The notes under the pieces are model-generated. The model was not told the DNA's origin. It worked only from the letters and a program-made list of their open reading frames with translations, and did no database searches. This document shows positions 1 through 11,431 of a stretch of DNA of 64,000 nucleotides, in pieces. Source of the stretch: Eustoma russellianum (lineage: Eukaryota; Streptophyta; Magnoliopsida; Gentianales; Gentianaceae); contig AP025062.1 in the NCBI GenBank assembly GCA_036186865.1, positions 6,373,726 through 6,437,725 of the forward strand, read 5' to 3'. A program made the position numbers and the translations under genes. Each line of letters begins with the position of its first letter. Within the stretch, counting starts at the first letter, position 1.

Positions 1-349
1 ATGTAAGTTTATGAACCAGTGATATACTATTATTTGATACGGTATTTGTAGGATATGACACCACATAATCGCCTAATACATTTCATTCGTCGTATAGAAA
101 AGGTCATATTCTGATTATGAATATTTCTACCGCCTCATTATTAGGGACTCATTATTAGGGAGCTTTATAGAGGTCGATCAACAGTTTCTTAGATTGGAGG
201 CCAAAGACTTGGTTTGTATAAGTTGTCTAAGTCTAAACCCGCTCCAGTATATGAAGCTGACGGCAGGGTCAAAAAATCTCTGATGATCGTCAGACCACCC
301 TGATGACCAAAGGAATGGCTTAAAGGCCACGCGTGCTGTTGAAGACCTC
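1..349. other. No recognisable gene
   Basis: I see no convincing coding sequence or defined repeat in this stretch. It lies just upstream of a gypsy gag relic and may be part of the same decayed element, but nothing in it proves this. Confidence 0.3.
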
Positions 350-800
350 CCTGATAATTGTCAAGGAAGACAAAAGTTTGAAGAATATTCCTTCAAACAA
401 ATGGATGAATTCATGGCAGATGTCAATAGCAAGAGTAAAAAGACTTAGACTAATCCACCCTCGTCCAGAAGAAAGCCCTTAGGAGTTAAGACGGGCCACT
501 TTATGTAGACACTGCCTCACTATTATCATGAAGGTTATAAGAATACATCATCTTCAGACCGCCATGAGTGCACAAGGCGGTGTAGGAAAGTCCATTTTCT
601 GAATATATTACGAAGTATGTGGCCGCGAACGATTTCAACATGCCTAAGATAGACATCTACGATGCACCTCGGACCCGAGGATCATCTCTTCCAAGTTTCA
701 GACAGCGATAATTGGTCGAGAGTTAGACTGTATTGTTTGTGTCCTGAAAACCTTTTATCAAAAACTCTTCACATTTGATGTCCTTTAGACAAGGACATGA
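350..800 (+). pseudogene. Decayed gypsy (Tat-like) gag relic
   Basis: At about 630-700 the plus strand encodes, with frameshifts, a segment reading like PKIDIYD followed by DHLFQ. This is the signature seen in the gag of the complete element at about 43.9 kb (PKMDTYDG, DHLFQF). The rest of the stretch is full of stops and only loosely alignable. I infer an old gag remnant of the same superfamily. No LTR or pol can be recognised next to it. Confidence 0.5.
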
Positions 801-1572
801 GGAATCTGACCTCCATTACATACAACCCTAATCCATGGACTAAGTCATTAGTAGCCTAGAAGTAATACTACATCCATGCTGCATGTTTCGGTTCAAACTT
901 TAGACCTTCTAATTACAATGTCCTAATCCGAATATCAAATGAGTTATGACTTGGACTTTCTCTCTAAAATCTTATCCTATTTAATGGAAAATAACATCAT
1001 TCTCCATAAAAGGGACCCACATTTGTCTTTATTAAATTAAACAGCGATCCGACATGGCAAAATTGGGAAGCAAATTAATGTTGCAGAATATAATAAGTGC
1101 GTTTAATAGAGATTAACAACCAGATCGCCTAATTATCTGTGCTTGTGGTCAACTCAAACGTATCACGCGTGTACTTATACTTAAAAACTTTCATATATAT
1201 ACGTATGAAAATACTTTAGTTATTAGTAGTATTTTTATCTTTTCAGAAAGAAAAAATAGTCGTATATTAATACTTGTCCTTTTTCAGTGCATCTGGTGCT
1301 ATAATAACAAACCAATCATAAAATTTAGGTTCACATCTAATCTTGCTTTTCATCTTCCAATACAAAAATTTGTCGCATTGAATTTACGTTTCTCCTAAAT
1401 TATCTTCGACTAGTATTGTAAATTAAGATGAATTTAATGTTTAAAAATCGTGAACTACTAATACTATTTTTTTTTCGGATGAATAACTTGACTTCGAACA
1501 TTTTCAACGTATCGACATAAATTTTTCTCGTGGTCGTTTGACGTTACGGAAAGACAACTTGGGCCTTTTAGT

Positions 1573-1790
1573 TACAACAACATTACCATATTAGTTTGAA
1601 GGCTCTCATCTATAACGAGGTATGAGAAGGTCGCATGTACACAACCGTACTTATATATTAGAAACACACAGAGGTTGTTTTCTGATGACCCATAGTGAAA
1701 ATTGTGTCAAACTGTGTCCATCATCTGCTATTCTACAATATAAGAAGCGCAACCAATTTAATGAAATCATTTTGTTTTATTACATAGGTT
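1573..1790 (+). repeat. Dispersed repeat family R, copy 1
   Basis: This is one of about eight copies in the window of an unclassified dispersed repeat. Landmarks in order are a CAACAACATTAC-like start, a segment like TATAACGAGGTATGAG, a core like TTAGAAACACACAGAGGTTG, and an AT-rich tail with ACAATATAAGAA and TTTGTTTTATT. The head resembles the left part of some plant SINEs, but no clear Pol III boxes are visible. Confidence 0.6.
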
Positions 1791-1862
1791 AACACTTCAA
1801 GGCTGTACGATTTTGAGAACAAATGGAGCATCATTTTTGTTTGTGTAATTCTCTCTAAAACT

Positions 1863-2048
1863 GGATGAGATCGGAGGAGGACTCATATGAGATAAAATAT
1901 GAGGCCTACAATCACGCGACGCCACGTGTACAAAAAAGCCTTTTTTAAAAAAGAAAAAAGATAAACAACAGGTCCTTTTGTACACGTAGCGTCGCGTGAT
2001 TGGAGGGCTCATATTTTGCCTCATATGAGACCTCCTCTGATCTCATCC
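1863..2048. mobile_element. Fold-back MITE with ~73-bp arms
   Basis: A near-perfect inverted repeat: the left arm (1863-1936) begins GGATGAGATCGGAGGAGG and the right arm (1975-2048) is its reverse complement with a few mismatches. They surround an A/T-rich loop of about 40 bp. The arms contain ATCACGCGACG and, on the left, CCACGTG. AAAACT occurs on both sides (just before the left arm and a few bases after the right arm) and may be the target duplication. The element is non-coding; short open frames across it are artefacts of the palindrome. Confidence 0.8.
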
Positions 2049-2214
2049 GCTCCAAAACTTCATTTCATTGACCATTTCCATTGTTTTTGGTATAACGTAA
2101 AATCATCAATGCAAATCTACTGGACAACATCCTGCGACATCAGCATTAGTCATCTAACTACAGTTTCATTCTTCATAACTAGTTAAATGTAGTGTTGTAT
2201 TTACAATTTCATTT

Positions 2215-2335
2215 TCTCTCTGTATATATACATAAACACAAACATCCATATATATAAATATATATAGATGTATATGTATATATCTATATATATATAGAGA
2301 TGTATATGTATATGTAAATCTATATATAACGTATT
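2215..2335. repeat. TA-rich microsatellite
   Basis: Imperfect (TA)n mixed with ATGTATATGTA units. No coding potential. The similar tract at 17264-17350 directly abuts a solo LTR. Confidence 0.85.
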
Positions 2336-2809
2336 CAAGAACACAAAAGTAGGAGTCACATTTGTTGCATCCGTTGTTATATACAGGTGGCAATAATAAA
2401 AAAAATGTAAAAAACAATATGCTCTTTCAATCTCAAAAATGTTGTACTAGTTTGTTGGTTTGTATTAAAAATATTGTTCACTTTCTAGAAATATTAATAT
2501 ATTTCCATACTACACTTCATATCAAAATTTATATGATTTTCTAGCTTACCTTATTTAACTAACTAAAGTTGGAATAAGAACAGTGATCACAATAGTTGAA
2601 GTTTATTAAATTATAATAAAATTAAACTAGAGCAATATTTTTGTGTGGATGGATTATCAACTTTGAGTTGATAGGCTAGAGGCTATAAAAATGATATTTG
2701 ATGGTAAAGTTAACCATTTCTAGGTACAAACTCATTTATTTTACAGTGAAATATGTTATTGTATCAACAGAAAACATTTAATTTATGTGCAATTTCTCTT
2801 GTGGGCAAC

Positions 2810-2920
2810 TTCTTTATGTTTCTAACACATAAATATGATTGTATACATTTAATCTTATATTCCGTCATAGACGGACGTTTATGAAACAACGAAGTAATGT
2901 TGTTGTTGTATGTTTACAAT
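2810..2920 (-). repeat. Dispersed repeat family R, copy 2
   Basis: Contains TATGTTTCTAACACATAA and then a CCGTCATAGACGGA-like segment ending in GTTGTTGTTG. This is the minus-strand reading of the family R head and core. Confidence 0.55.
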
Positions 2921-3055
2921 ACAATAACAAAACATATGATGTTATAAGACTTGCACGGAAGTCTTTATTGACATTCTTGTTTTAGACGGTTGGTGATGAC
3001 TTCAGTAGATGTGTAATGTGTGATTGCATATATCATTAAGATATTATTAAGAGAA

Positions 3056-3290
3056 GCCCCATGGGCATAGTCCAGTGGTAAGTGACAAAGTTGATTGAGC
3101 CTAGAATCCCGACGTTCCTAGTTTGAGTCCGTGTGGAGACAATCTTTGTTGAAATATTACAAGGGTTGCCTCTGGGCTGGCTTAGTCTCGTGTGTCTTCT
3201 CCGGCTGTCGGTGGAGCACATCTCTCGATTTACATCCAACCTGGCTAAGGGACATCTGGCATAGATGGGGGAGAACCCACTCCCTCATCA
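3056..3290 (+). mobile_element. tRNA-derived SINE with perfect 18-bp TSD
   Basis: The insert is flanked by the identical 18-mer AAGATATTATTAAGAGAA at 3038-3055 and 3291-3308. Its left end holds a Pol III A-box-like stretch (TAGTCCAGTGGTAAG) and a B-box-like stretch (GTTTGAGTCC) about 45 bp apart. The 3' end has no poly(A), ending CTCCCTCATCA. The length of 235 bp fits a plant SINE. The identical duplication suggests a fairly recent insertion about 0.2 kb upstream of the DUF863 promoter region. Confidence 0.85.
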
Positions 3291-3439
3291 AAGATATTAT
3301 TAAGAGAAATATATTGTACAGAAAGCGAGGAAGGTGAGGAGAATCTAGAAATGCCCAATTCTTTTCGTTGCTTGAAAACCCCAGAGATGAGTTAATATTT
3401 TTTTTAAACTGGAATTATTTTAATATTGGGAAAAGAAAT

Positions 3440-4034
3440 CATCACAGTAGAGAGAGAGAGAGGGAGAGAGAGAAGTTGAGGGAAAGCAGAGAATAAAAGG
3501 AGACCGGATGTTGACAAATTTTATGTCACTGTTCTTAGAAGGTCTTGAAGATTTCTTATTGGGATCTCTCTTTCTCTCACTTCACTTCCCTACTTTCTAT
3601 CTCTAAAAGAAAAAAGAAAATATAGATCCAATATACATTTTGCGAACTCTTTTTCTTCTATGCATTTTTATACATTCTTGGTCTCTCTTTCTCTCTCTTA
3701 GACAAGAAAGTTCCTTTCTTTGTTAGAGGGACTAGAGGAAGTGGGCCAGCAGATCGAAATCTGCAATCTTTTGTTCAGTTTCATTAGGATCTGAGCTTCT
3801 CCAATGGAATTACTTCACACCCCACTTTGTGGTTTCTTTGTAGGAATATTGTTTTGATAATTGCTTTTGGGTTTTTATTTTTCTTTGTCTTTTTATTTTG
3901 TTTGCTAGTGGCAGTCTGCTGTATGAATTTTTATCATTTGAGAAATCGAGAAGGTATTAAAGAGGTACTTCGGAATGATTCAATCTAAGGAGGGCTCTTG
4001 AGGGGTAGAAGTGTTTCCACGATGTGGGTCTAAG
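3440..4034 (+). promoter_or_regulatory. Putative promoter and 5' UTR exon of the DUF863 gene
   Basis: A (GA)n tract lies at about 3449-3472, followed by a pyrimidine-rich CTCTC stretch near 3565-3605, typical of plant core promoters and 5' UTRs. A good splice donor (TAAG|GTAAAT) is at 4034/4035. The coding exon starts right after an acceptor at 6111-6113, two bases before the ATG. I infer a non-coding first exon ending at 4034 and a 2.08-kb 5' UTR intron (4035-6113). The transcription start is not determined, and other donors inside the intron are possible. Confidence 0.45.
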
Positions 4035-4295
4035 GTAAATTTATGATTTTCTTTTTATAGTTTAAGTGTTTGATAACTTGGATTTATTAATCCTGGGCAA
4101 AGGACGCTTTCTAAAAAAAACAAAAAAGAGTTACTGTTCGTGTATCTTAATGATTTATTGGGTGAATTATGTTTCTGATTGAGCTTTTGTGTCAAAGACT
4201 TTTATGTTCATCGGCTTTGCCAATTGAGTCTGCATTTCTTGCTGTGCTTATAGGGCCCCTTGTTAGTTAGGTGATTTCTTGTATTTTATTAAAAA

Positions 4296-4443
4296 AAATC
4301 CCGATGAACTAGGCTTCCGTTTTTGCGCAGGGTAGGTAGGGCGGGATCTCTTCGCGATATTATGTAGCGTTATTCTATATTTTAAGAGTGTTTTCGCGGC
4401 TGGAACCGTGACAAAACAACAATATGACCAGTTGCTCCAATAC
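4296..4443 (-). mobile_element. Degenerate Au-type SINE in the 5' UTR intron
   Basis: Read on the minus strand this starts with the tRNA-like GGAGCAACTGG and carries a B-box-like GGTTCCAGCC. It then follows the same order of blocks as the better copy at 28172-28357 (TTCGCGAT, TTTGCGCAGGG, ACTAGG). It is heavily mutated and non-coding. Confidence 0.6.
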
Positions 4444-5135
4444 CTGCACTTATTTCTTGGATTTTATGAGTGATCAAATTGTTGAAGGGTCTTGAGTCTA
4501 TGTTTTAGGATATATGTTTATTTCAGTTGTGGATAGAATTGAAAAGCTTGAAACTTGATTTCAGAACAATGATCTTTCTTGTTTGTAATTTCTCTGAATT
4601 TTTGTATCAGCCGGGCCTTTTTTTTTTTGCGGCTTTAGGTAAATTTGTTTATGTGCTCCCCCGCAAAGACAATGCTGATTTTGCCAGAAATTATACTGCA
4701 CGAAGTTCATTCAGTTCCCTGTTTTGCATTCTTTTCTTAATGTTTCTGCATTTAATAATCAAATGTTTTTAGGATTTCATCTTTACTGTGTATTGGAAGG
4801 CTGTTAGCTAAGATGGAGTACACTAGTATCAGATGTAGATGACACATTGATTACTTTCTTTTTGTGTTCTCTGTTCTTTCATTCTTTCTCACGTTTATTG
4901 TAGTACAGAATCTAATCTTCCTTTTTATGTGTTCTGATTTCAGTTTTTGTTTTATGTAGTAGTCATGGTCATGAATGTGCTGCAGATGTGTTAGCTCTTC
5001 GGTGCTTAGCTGCCAATGAACAATTTCACATTTACTAGGACAGAAAGGGGATGTCAAATTTGATTTATTTCTTCCATAGAAAAGATGAGTTCTAAGTTTG
5101 GCTGGAAAAGTAATTATTTTGGTTTCCTGCTGCTT

Positions 5136-5159
5136 CCCCCCCCCCCCCCCCCCCCCCCC
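5136..5159 (+). repeat. 24-bp poly-C tract
   Basis: An uninterrupted run of 24 C lies inside the 5' UTR intron of the DUF863 gene. Such runs are unstable and the exact length may be an assembly artefact. Confidence 0.9.
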
Positions 5160-6115
5160 TTTGAAACTGGGTTCTTAGATAGTCGTGACATTTATTTGGA
5201 AGTCAAGCAATTGGACAATACTGGGTATTTTTCTGTTATGAACTTGTACTTTACCTTTCTTTTTTCTCTATCTTTGTATGTTTAAATGCTTCACGGCCAT
5301 TTGACTTTATGTACTCGTCTCATTGCCTGTTGTTTGTGTGGGCACATGTATCTCTATAACTGTTCCCCAAAGCTCCATGTGATGTAATTGTATTAAATTT
5401 GTTAAGTTGCTCTTTTAGTTTTTCTTATTGAAGGAAATAACAGACAATTAGTCTTGCATCCTTTTGTCATGTAACTTTTACCTTTTTATTCTATAACCAT
5501 TCTTTCTTATTACATGGAACTTTTGCTGGTGATTTCATATCATTGTCTATGCATGATATGTTCTCTGTTCTATAGAAGTTTCTAATCTGGAGCTTTTGTT
5601 TACTTGGTGTGCTCATATATGAGGCTTGCCTGTACATATGAGATGTCTATTTGCTCTTTACGTTGTTGTTTATTATTTTCTGTGCGTGCTCTTCTGTCTA
5701 TATTCATGGTATGTCCTTCCGGAAGACCAACACAAATGTCAATTTATTTCTTCAAAGCTTAGAAGTGCACTGTTTTTGCTTTCATTGTGGTCTGTGTGTG
5801 CCCCTTTCAAGGACTTAAATGTGATAGAATCATGGCAATCTTGTAAAGACGGAAGTACGTCTTGCCTGTAATGCGTGTTATGCTTGCTCCTTATACTTAG
5901 GGCTGGAAGGGGATCAAGTTATGTACCATGCAGAATCGTCTTTTGTCTTCTTGCTCTTGTCCTTGTCTGTATTCTATTACATTGTTTTCTGGTGGCATGT
6001 GTTGTTAGTCGTTTATGTTAAGTTCATTCTTATTGTACTTAGAATGCTTGGTTTGTTGTGATTTTTTTGGATGCCGTTTATCTTCAATTTCTTGTGATGT
6101 GCTTTTTTGGCAGGA

Positions 6116-9100
6116 ATGGGAATACAAGTTGACTGCAAAAGCTATTTTCCAGGATATCTTTCGATGAGAAACCTTAACGAGGATTCTAGCAGTAGTAGTT
6201 GGCCCTTGTTTTGTGGAGATAAAACGTCGACAAACGGGCAATTTTACAATGGATATATGCCAAGGAGCATTGGTGATGCATGTGTAGAGTATGATAAGGA
6301 CACATTAAAGCAGAAAATGCTTGAGCATGAGGCAGTATTCCGGAAACAGGTAATGTTTTTGATTGTATGTTATTGTCTGACTTCGACAAAATTAATCTAT
6401 AAGCTAGTATTACAGATTGTTTCATCAAAAGTTCATCTTTTCATTAGGAAGGATGTTATGTGTTTTGGGTTTCTAACTTTATGAATTTGCTTTGCCGATA
6501 GGTATATGAGCTCCATCGTCTTTATAGGATCCAAAGGGACATGATGGAGGATATTAGAAGGAAAGAGATACATGGGCGTCCAGTGTCGATTGAGCCATCG
6601 TCTTCATCAAGCCTTCGAGGTTCTCAAATGCCGTCTGAAGACAGCAGAAAAAGGCATATGCCCAACTTCCCTTGGTCAAATTCTTGCCATCCTGGACCAT
6701 CTATGTCAGGTGCTGATATGGTTAGTTCCCCATTGAGTTGTACAAAAGGAAGCAACTGTCGAGCTGGTCTGGTTAGTGGTTCTATCTCAAAAGATCGTGA
6801 AGTCATAGAATGTAGACTTTCAAAAGTGAGGAAAAAGTTGTTTGACCTTCAACTCCCAGCAGATGAATATATTGATAATGAAGAAGGGAAGCTGTTTCAT
6901 GGCAGTAACGTGTCTAACATTTCAAATTTTCTGCCTAACCGAGATAAATCTGAGAAGCACGAGAAGTTTTTCCTCAATGGTTGTAATGGTGAGAGATTTG
7001 GTGGCCAATGGGATGCTTCAACTTCTGATTCATGCCCGAGAAGTTCTGTTAGATTGGCTGATCTGAATGAACCTGCTCCAGTTGAGGATGAAATGCTCCC
7101 ATCCTCCATTGATTGTCTCCTTAATGCTGCCAACCATGTTGAGGGTGAAGGTTTAAATTACTCCGTAAAACCAGGTTCCCAATTCCTAGCCTCACAAAAG
7201 CGAATCACTCGTAATACTGAGAAGAGAAATTTGACTGGATCTATGGATGACGCTGTCAGCATCAAGGGGAAGGGGAGAGAGTGGCGCTGGGATATGTATG
7301 ATTCAGGTAATGTTTTTGAAGATTATTGTGCAGTTTGAGATAATGTTGGTTCTTTTATCTAATTTTTGAGGTTCTATTTCAAGGGATGCTGTGCTTATGT
7401 CCAGTCTAAGGGAAATATCATTTTCTTTACGTTTTCTATAATTGTTTCTTTGTTCAAGTGTGAGAGGAGATACTAACACTAAACATTCTGTATAGCCAAA
7501 GCACTGGCGTATTTGTCAAAGCGTTGGGGATGTTCTGCTGGGTTTATTATCGCTGGTTGTTTAGGAATCCATTCCTGTGAGACTTGCCACTTATTTAGAA
7601 AAAGGCCATTTAAGAACTTTGGCTGTATCAGCGAATGAATTCTTATGTGCAGATTGCTATTATTATTCTTATAAGAATGTATTACGGTTATATCTTAACT
7701 CTATCTTTAGTTGCATTCTATTTTCTGATTTTCAGCGAGACTCTCTTTCCTGTTGCAGGCCTTAAGAAGAATAACTTGATTTCTATGCCTCTTAGCCTCC
7801 AGCAAGACCATTTATCTTTGCCTTCCAAGCCTCCAGAGGGTATGCTTAACAAAGGATCTCCTCCGTTGCTTCCAAAAGATCGCCGCTTAGATTATTTTTG
7901 GAGAGAGAGAACGGCTTGCAATATGGAAGATCCTGTTAGAATTCATGAGAATCCACATTATAATCATTTGGAATCAATTATGACGTCGCAGACACCGCGT
8001 CAATACCAATACAGCAGTCCCTTAGAGATGACCAATTCTTGGTCTCATTCTGGGTTATCCTGGGCTAAGCCAACAAACAGCTTGACTGAGAAGCCGAGTT
8101 CGTACCAGTTATACCCTTCCTTGAACTCATCCACCGATCCATGTAAGAGCATACAGTCATCTGCTCTAAGCCACAGCATTGTGGGGGAGAAGTGGCATTC
8201 TAATGGATGTTCAAGGTTGCTTCCAGGTTCAGTTGATCTACCAGTCACAAATGGATTTTATCATGGGTCTTCCTCAGGGTCCAAGGAAAGGTTGGCTCAT
8301 TACCCATCTAAAACTACGTTTGGTCATTTGGACAGCAATGGGGTTGCTAATGATGTGCATATCCACTCTGTTGATCATGAACTTGAGGCAGTGATGAAGG
8401 GCCCCAATTATATGGAGGCAAAGCCAAGAAAAGACCTGGACTTGAATTTGCTCCGCTCCAAGTGTACATCTCATGAAGCAGTCGGTACACAAAATGTTGA
8501 AGTCATAAATGAGAAACCTAGGCCAGAAGGGCGTGTTCCATCATTGCCTTGGCTTAGAGCAAAGCCAAATTGTAGGACTGAAGCTGTCAATGTCGGTAGA
8601 AATGCAGGCTCAGAGGCCTCCAACTTATCTAAGGCCTCTCCGAGTAAATTTTTTCAGGCAAATGAACCGAGTAACTATTTCAATAAAGTGGTTGACCCCA
8701 AAGGTACGACAATAAGAAGTGAGAGTGAAAAGTATGCGAAGAAGGAGATTGGTGATGCAAATGGTGTTGGGAAAATTCTTGGAGTTCCAATTTATGATTA
8801 CATCTCAACTTCCAGAATAGAGAATTCCTCATCCATGTCAACCTCAGTTACCCGTCATCACTGTCTTCCTTGTGAAGAACTTCCTTCTGAAGGCAAAAAG
8901 AGAGTGATCGATATAAACATAGCGTGTGATGAACAGACAGAGTGTGAAGTTCAGGCTTTGAAAGAACTTGAGAGGAAAGTTACTCCAACGAGAATTCGTA
9001 TTGATTTGAACTCTTGCATTAGCGAGGAGGCAGAGGAAGAGCGTTTAGGACCTTTTGCAAGACATACTGACAACAAAAAGATAGTTGCGGAAATAGATCT

Positions 9101-9953
9101 TGGGGCACCTGTCCCTGAGATGGATGATGATTTGCTCCTAGTTGATCAACACCATGAAAACTCTTTACAATCAGCAGAACCTAAACCCGAGCATGAATCA
9201 GAAGAACATGCTCAGATGGCAGCAGAAGCTATAATTTTGCTCTCATTATCTACTCACCCAGTACAGACCAAGGTGAAATCAAGCCAATCAACAGAAGATG
9301 CTTTGCCATATTCACTTCTATGGTTTGCAGATGTTATCTGTGACTCGTCTGACACTAAAGAAAGTAAAGGCAACAAAGAAATAAAAGGATTAGATGGCTT
9401 GCTTGTTCGAAATCGTTCTAGTGAGCTGGATGATTTTGAGATCATGACTCTGCAACTGCAAGAAACAAAAGAAGAAGACTATATGCCTACACCTTTTTTC
9501 CATGAAGTGCAAAATATGGAAGATACTGGTGCTACTACAGTACCTACTAGAGGACGAAAGCCGTCAAACAGAGGAAGGCAGCGGAGGGACTTCCAGCGGG
9601 ATATCCTGCCTGGCCTGGCTTCTTTGTCAAGGCATGAAGTTACCGAAGACCTTCAGACATTTGGCGGGCTAATGAAAGCCACGGGCCAAAACTGGAGTGC
9701 AGGATTGACAAGAAGGACCTGCACAAGGAATGGCTGTTGTGCTAGGGGAAGGCGACGAGCAGTTGTGGGAAAAGTTTCCACTGTAGTTGCAAGTGTTCCA
9801 AGTAGTTCTTGCACTCCTCTGATCCAGCAAATTAACAGTATCGAATCTGGTTTGGAGGATCGAAGCCTAACGGGGTGGGGGAAGACAACTAGACGCCCCC
9901 GTCGCCAAAGATGCCCTGCAGGTAATCCTCTTACTGTTGCGTTAACTAGATAA
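6116..9953 (+). CDS. DUF863 family nuclear-type protein, 1077 aa, three coding exons
   Basis: Coding exons are 6116-6349, 6502-7306 and 7759-9953, all with GT-AG borders and consistent phase. The ATG lies two bases after an acceptor, so the 5' UTR is spliced. The N terminus (MGIQVDCKSYFPGY, then SSSSSWPLFCGDKT and VYELHRLYRIQRDMM across the first splice) is the hallmark of plant DUF863 proteins, annotated in Arabidopsis as putative T-box factors without proof. The C terminus ends in the conserved RRPRRQRCPAGNP block. The middle is low-complexity and Ser-rich. A DLNxxP motif (DLNEPAP) starts at residue 265 and an LxLxL EAR motif (LDLNL) lies at 573-577, with RIDLNS and EIDLG further on. No catalytic domain is visible. 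I infer a nuclear regulator, possibly a Topless-recruiting repressor. The molecular function is not established. The reading frame is intact. Confidence 0.93.
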
Positions 9954-10571
9954 TTTGCTAGAAAGACCAATTTATGTATTAAGAACTTATAGAGAAGTTA
10001 AAAGTTAGAGCACTTGTTTGATGACTTCCTAAGTGAGGCTGTCTTTAGCTGGGGATCGGCTTTGTAAATGTCTTGTAGCCATTATTGAACTCCTCTATTG
10101 TGTACTTGATTACCAACTTTGTATTGGTCAGAAAATAGTTTCACTTGATTTCTTTGATATGTATACCATCCGATTAAACACTGGAATTTCCTCTTCTTGT
10201 ACGTTGATGCCATAAAGGTGTAACCTTGGAGCAGCAAAAAACCTTTGCCTGAGGAGTTCATATCATGGATTCAAGTCAATCAGATATTCTCTTATAAGGT
10301 ACATGGTAAGTTGTGAAGACTGCTATCTTTTGGCCTTTTTGTCTTCCGTATGATGTTGAGGCGATAAATTGATCAATGGTTGGAGTGTAGGAGATGTAGC
10401 TTTCTAGCGTAACAGAGCTCTTTCGAGTAGCAGAGCTAAATGGTATTGTTTCAAGAAGAAATCAAACCACCACCATCACCACCACCCAAAAAAAAAAATG
10501 GTGGATAAATGTTTTGGAAGGTGGTTTATGCTCCAGGCTTTGGACGATTCCTACCGCTCGGTGAGGACGTG
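9954..10571. other. 3' UTR and downstream flank of the DUF863 gene
   Basis: AT-rich non-coding sequence follows the stop codon at 9951-9953. A short CACCACCACCATCACC tract lies near 10467. I see no further gene. The poly(A) site cannot be fixed from sequence alone. Confidence 0.4.
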
Positions 10572-10676
10572 CCTTGGAGCAACGGGTAAGGTTGTTGCTT
10601 TGTGGCCTTCAGATCACAAGTTCGAGCCGTTGAAACAGCCTCTTGCATAGCGTGTAGGATAAAACTGCATACATCA
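10572..10676 (+). mobile_element. Au-type SINE, truncated
   Basis: Begins CTTGGAGCAACGGGTAAGG (A-box region), then TTCGAGCCGTTGAAACAGCC (B-box region and downstream block) and a CATACATC segment, as in the fuller copy at 28172-28357. The distal part is replaced by the tandem repeat that starts at 10677. Confidence 0.75.
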
Positions 10677-10972
10677 GTAGTGTCACTCGTACGAACTGTT
10701 AGCCGTTGTATCCTGTGAGACCGTTTGGAATTTTTCGGTTGGGCACAGTATACCGGAGCAATTCGTCTTAAGGACAGAGTCCTGGACTCGTCTCAGTCCC
10801 TATGTTGAGCTCATCCCTGTCAGGTTCGTGGAGTTCTTGCGTAGTAGTGCCACTCGTACGAACTGTTAGCCGTTGTATCCTGGGAGAAGTTTGCAATTTT
10901 TCGGTTGGGCACAGTATACCGGAGCAATTCGTCTTAAGGACAGAGTCCTGGACTCGCCTCAGTCCCTATGTA
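10677..10972 (+). repeat. 167-bp tandem duplication
   Basis: The blocks CACTCGTACGAACTGTTAGC, TTTTTCGGTTGGGCACAGTA and GGACAGAGTCCTGGACTCG occur twice, in the same order, starting near 10677 and 10844. The period is about 167 bp with few mismatches. Not recognised as any known element. Confidence 0.8.
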
Positions 10973-11060
10973 GGAGCTTAGTGCACCGGGAACGTCCTAC
11001 CGTCAGTCAGTCCATATCAGAGTCGGTTGAACGAAACGGCATGACTCGCAACCTGCAATA

Positions 11061-11414
11061 ACCTTTTAGTATTACATAAAGTGGTCTATGGTTTCAAGTT
11101 CGTGCGCGCTGGAAACTCCTTACCAAACAATACCTACACACTTAGTTGAGACTTGCGATTGAATGTGTCAATGCCAGATTGCTTTCTGGTTTTTATTTTC
11201 TATTTTTGGGTTTACTTGTTTGGAACTTTGTTAATTTAATGCCCCTAGAGTTGATATTTTCATAACCTTTCTATTCAAACCAATGGTAGGAGGTGGAATA
11301 TTTGGTCTAAATATTACATGGGACGAGGATGATCATTTTTAGGGTTAAAATCAATTTTTTCCCCCTTTAGGTGTATTGTGGGTAAATGGTGTTCAGGGTA
11401 AAAAATGCACTTCA
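11061..11414. other. Unannotated spacer
   Basis: AT-rich sequence with no recognisable gene or repeat. It precedes the left target duplication of the LINE. Confidence 0.3.
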
Positions 11415-11431
11415 CTTTTGATGTTCTATTT

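Noticed and set aside
1797..2024. Minus-strand 75-codon frame
   Set aside because: It lies inside the palindromic MITE and has no family features.
3066..3130. Possible tRNA gene (box A and box B visible)
   Set aside because: No cloverleaf closes, and the region is the head of a SINE bounded by an 18-bp duplication.
9929..9953. Possible splice donor (GCAG|GTAATC) before the DUF863 stop
   Set aside because: Reading through gives the conserved family C-terminal CPAGNP block and a stop soon after, so no intron is needed.
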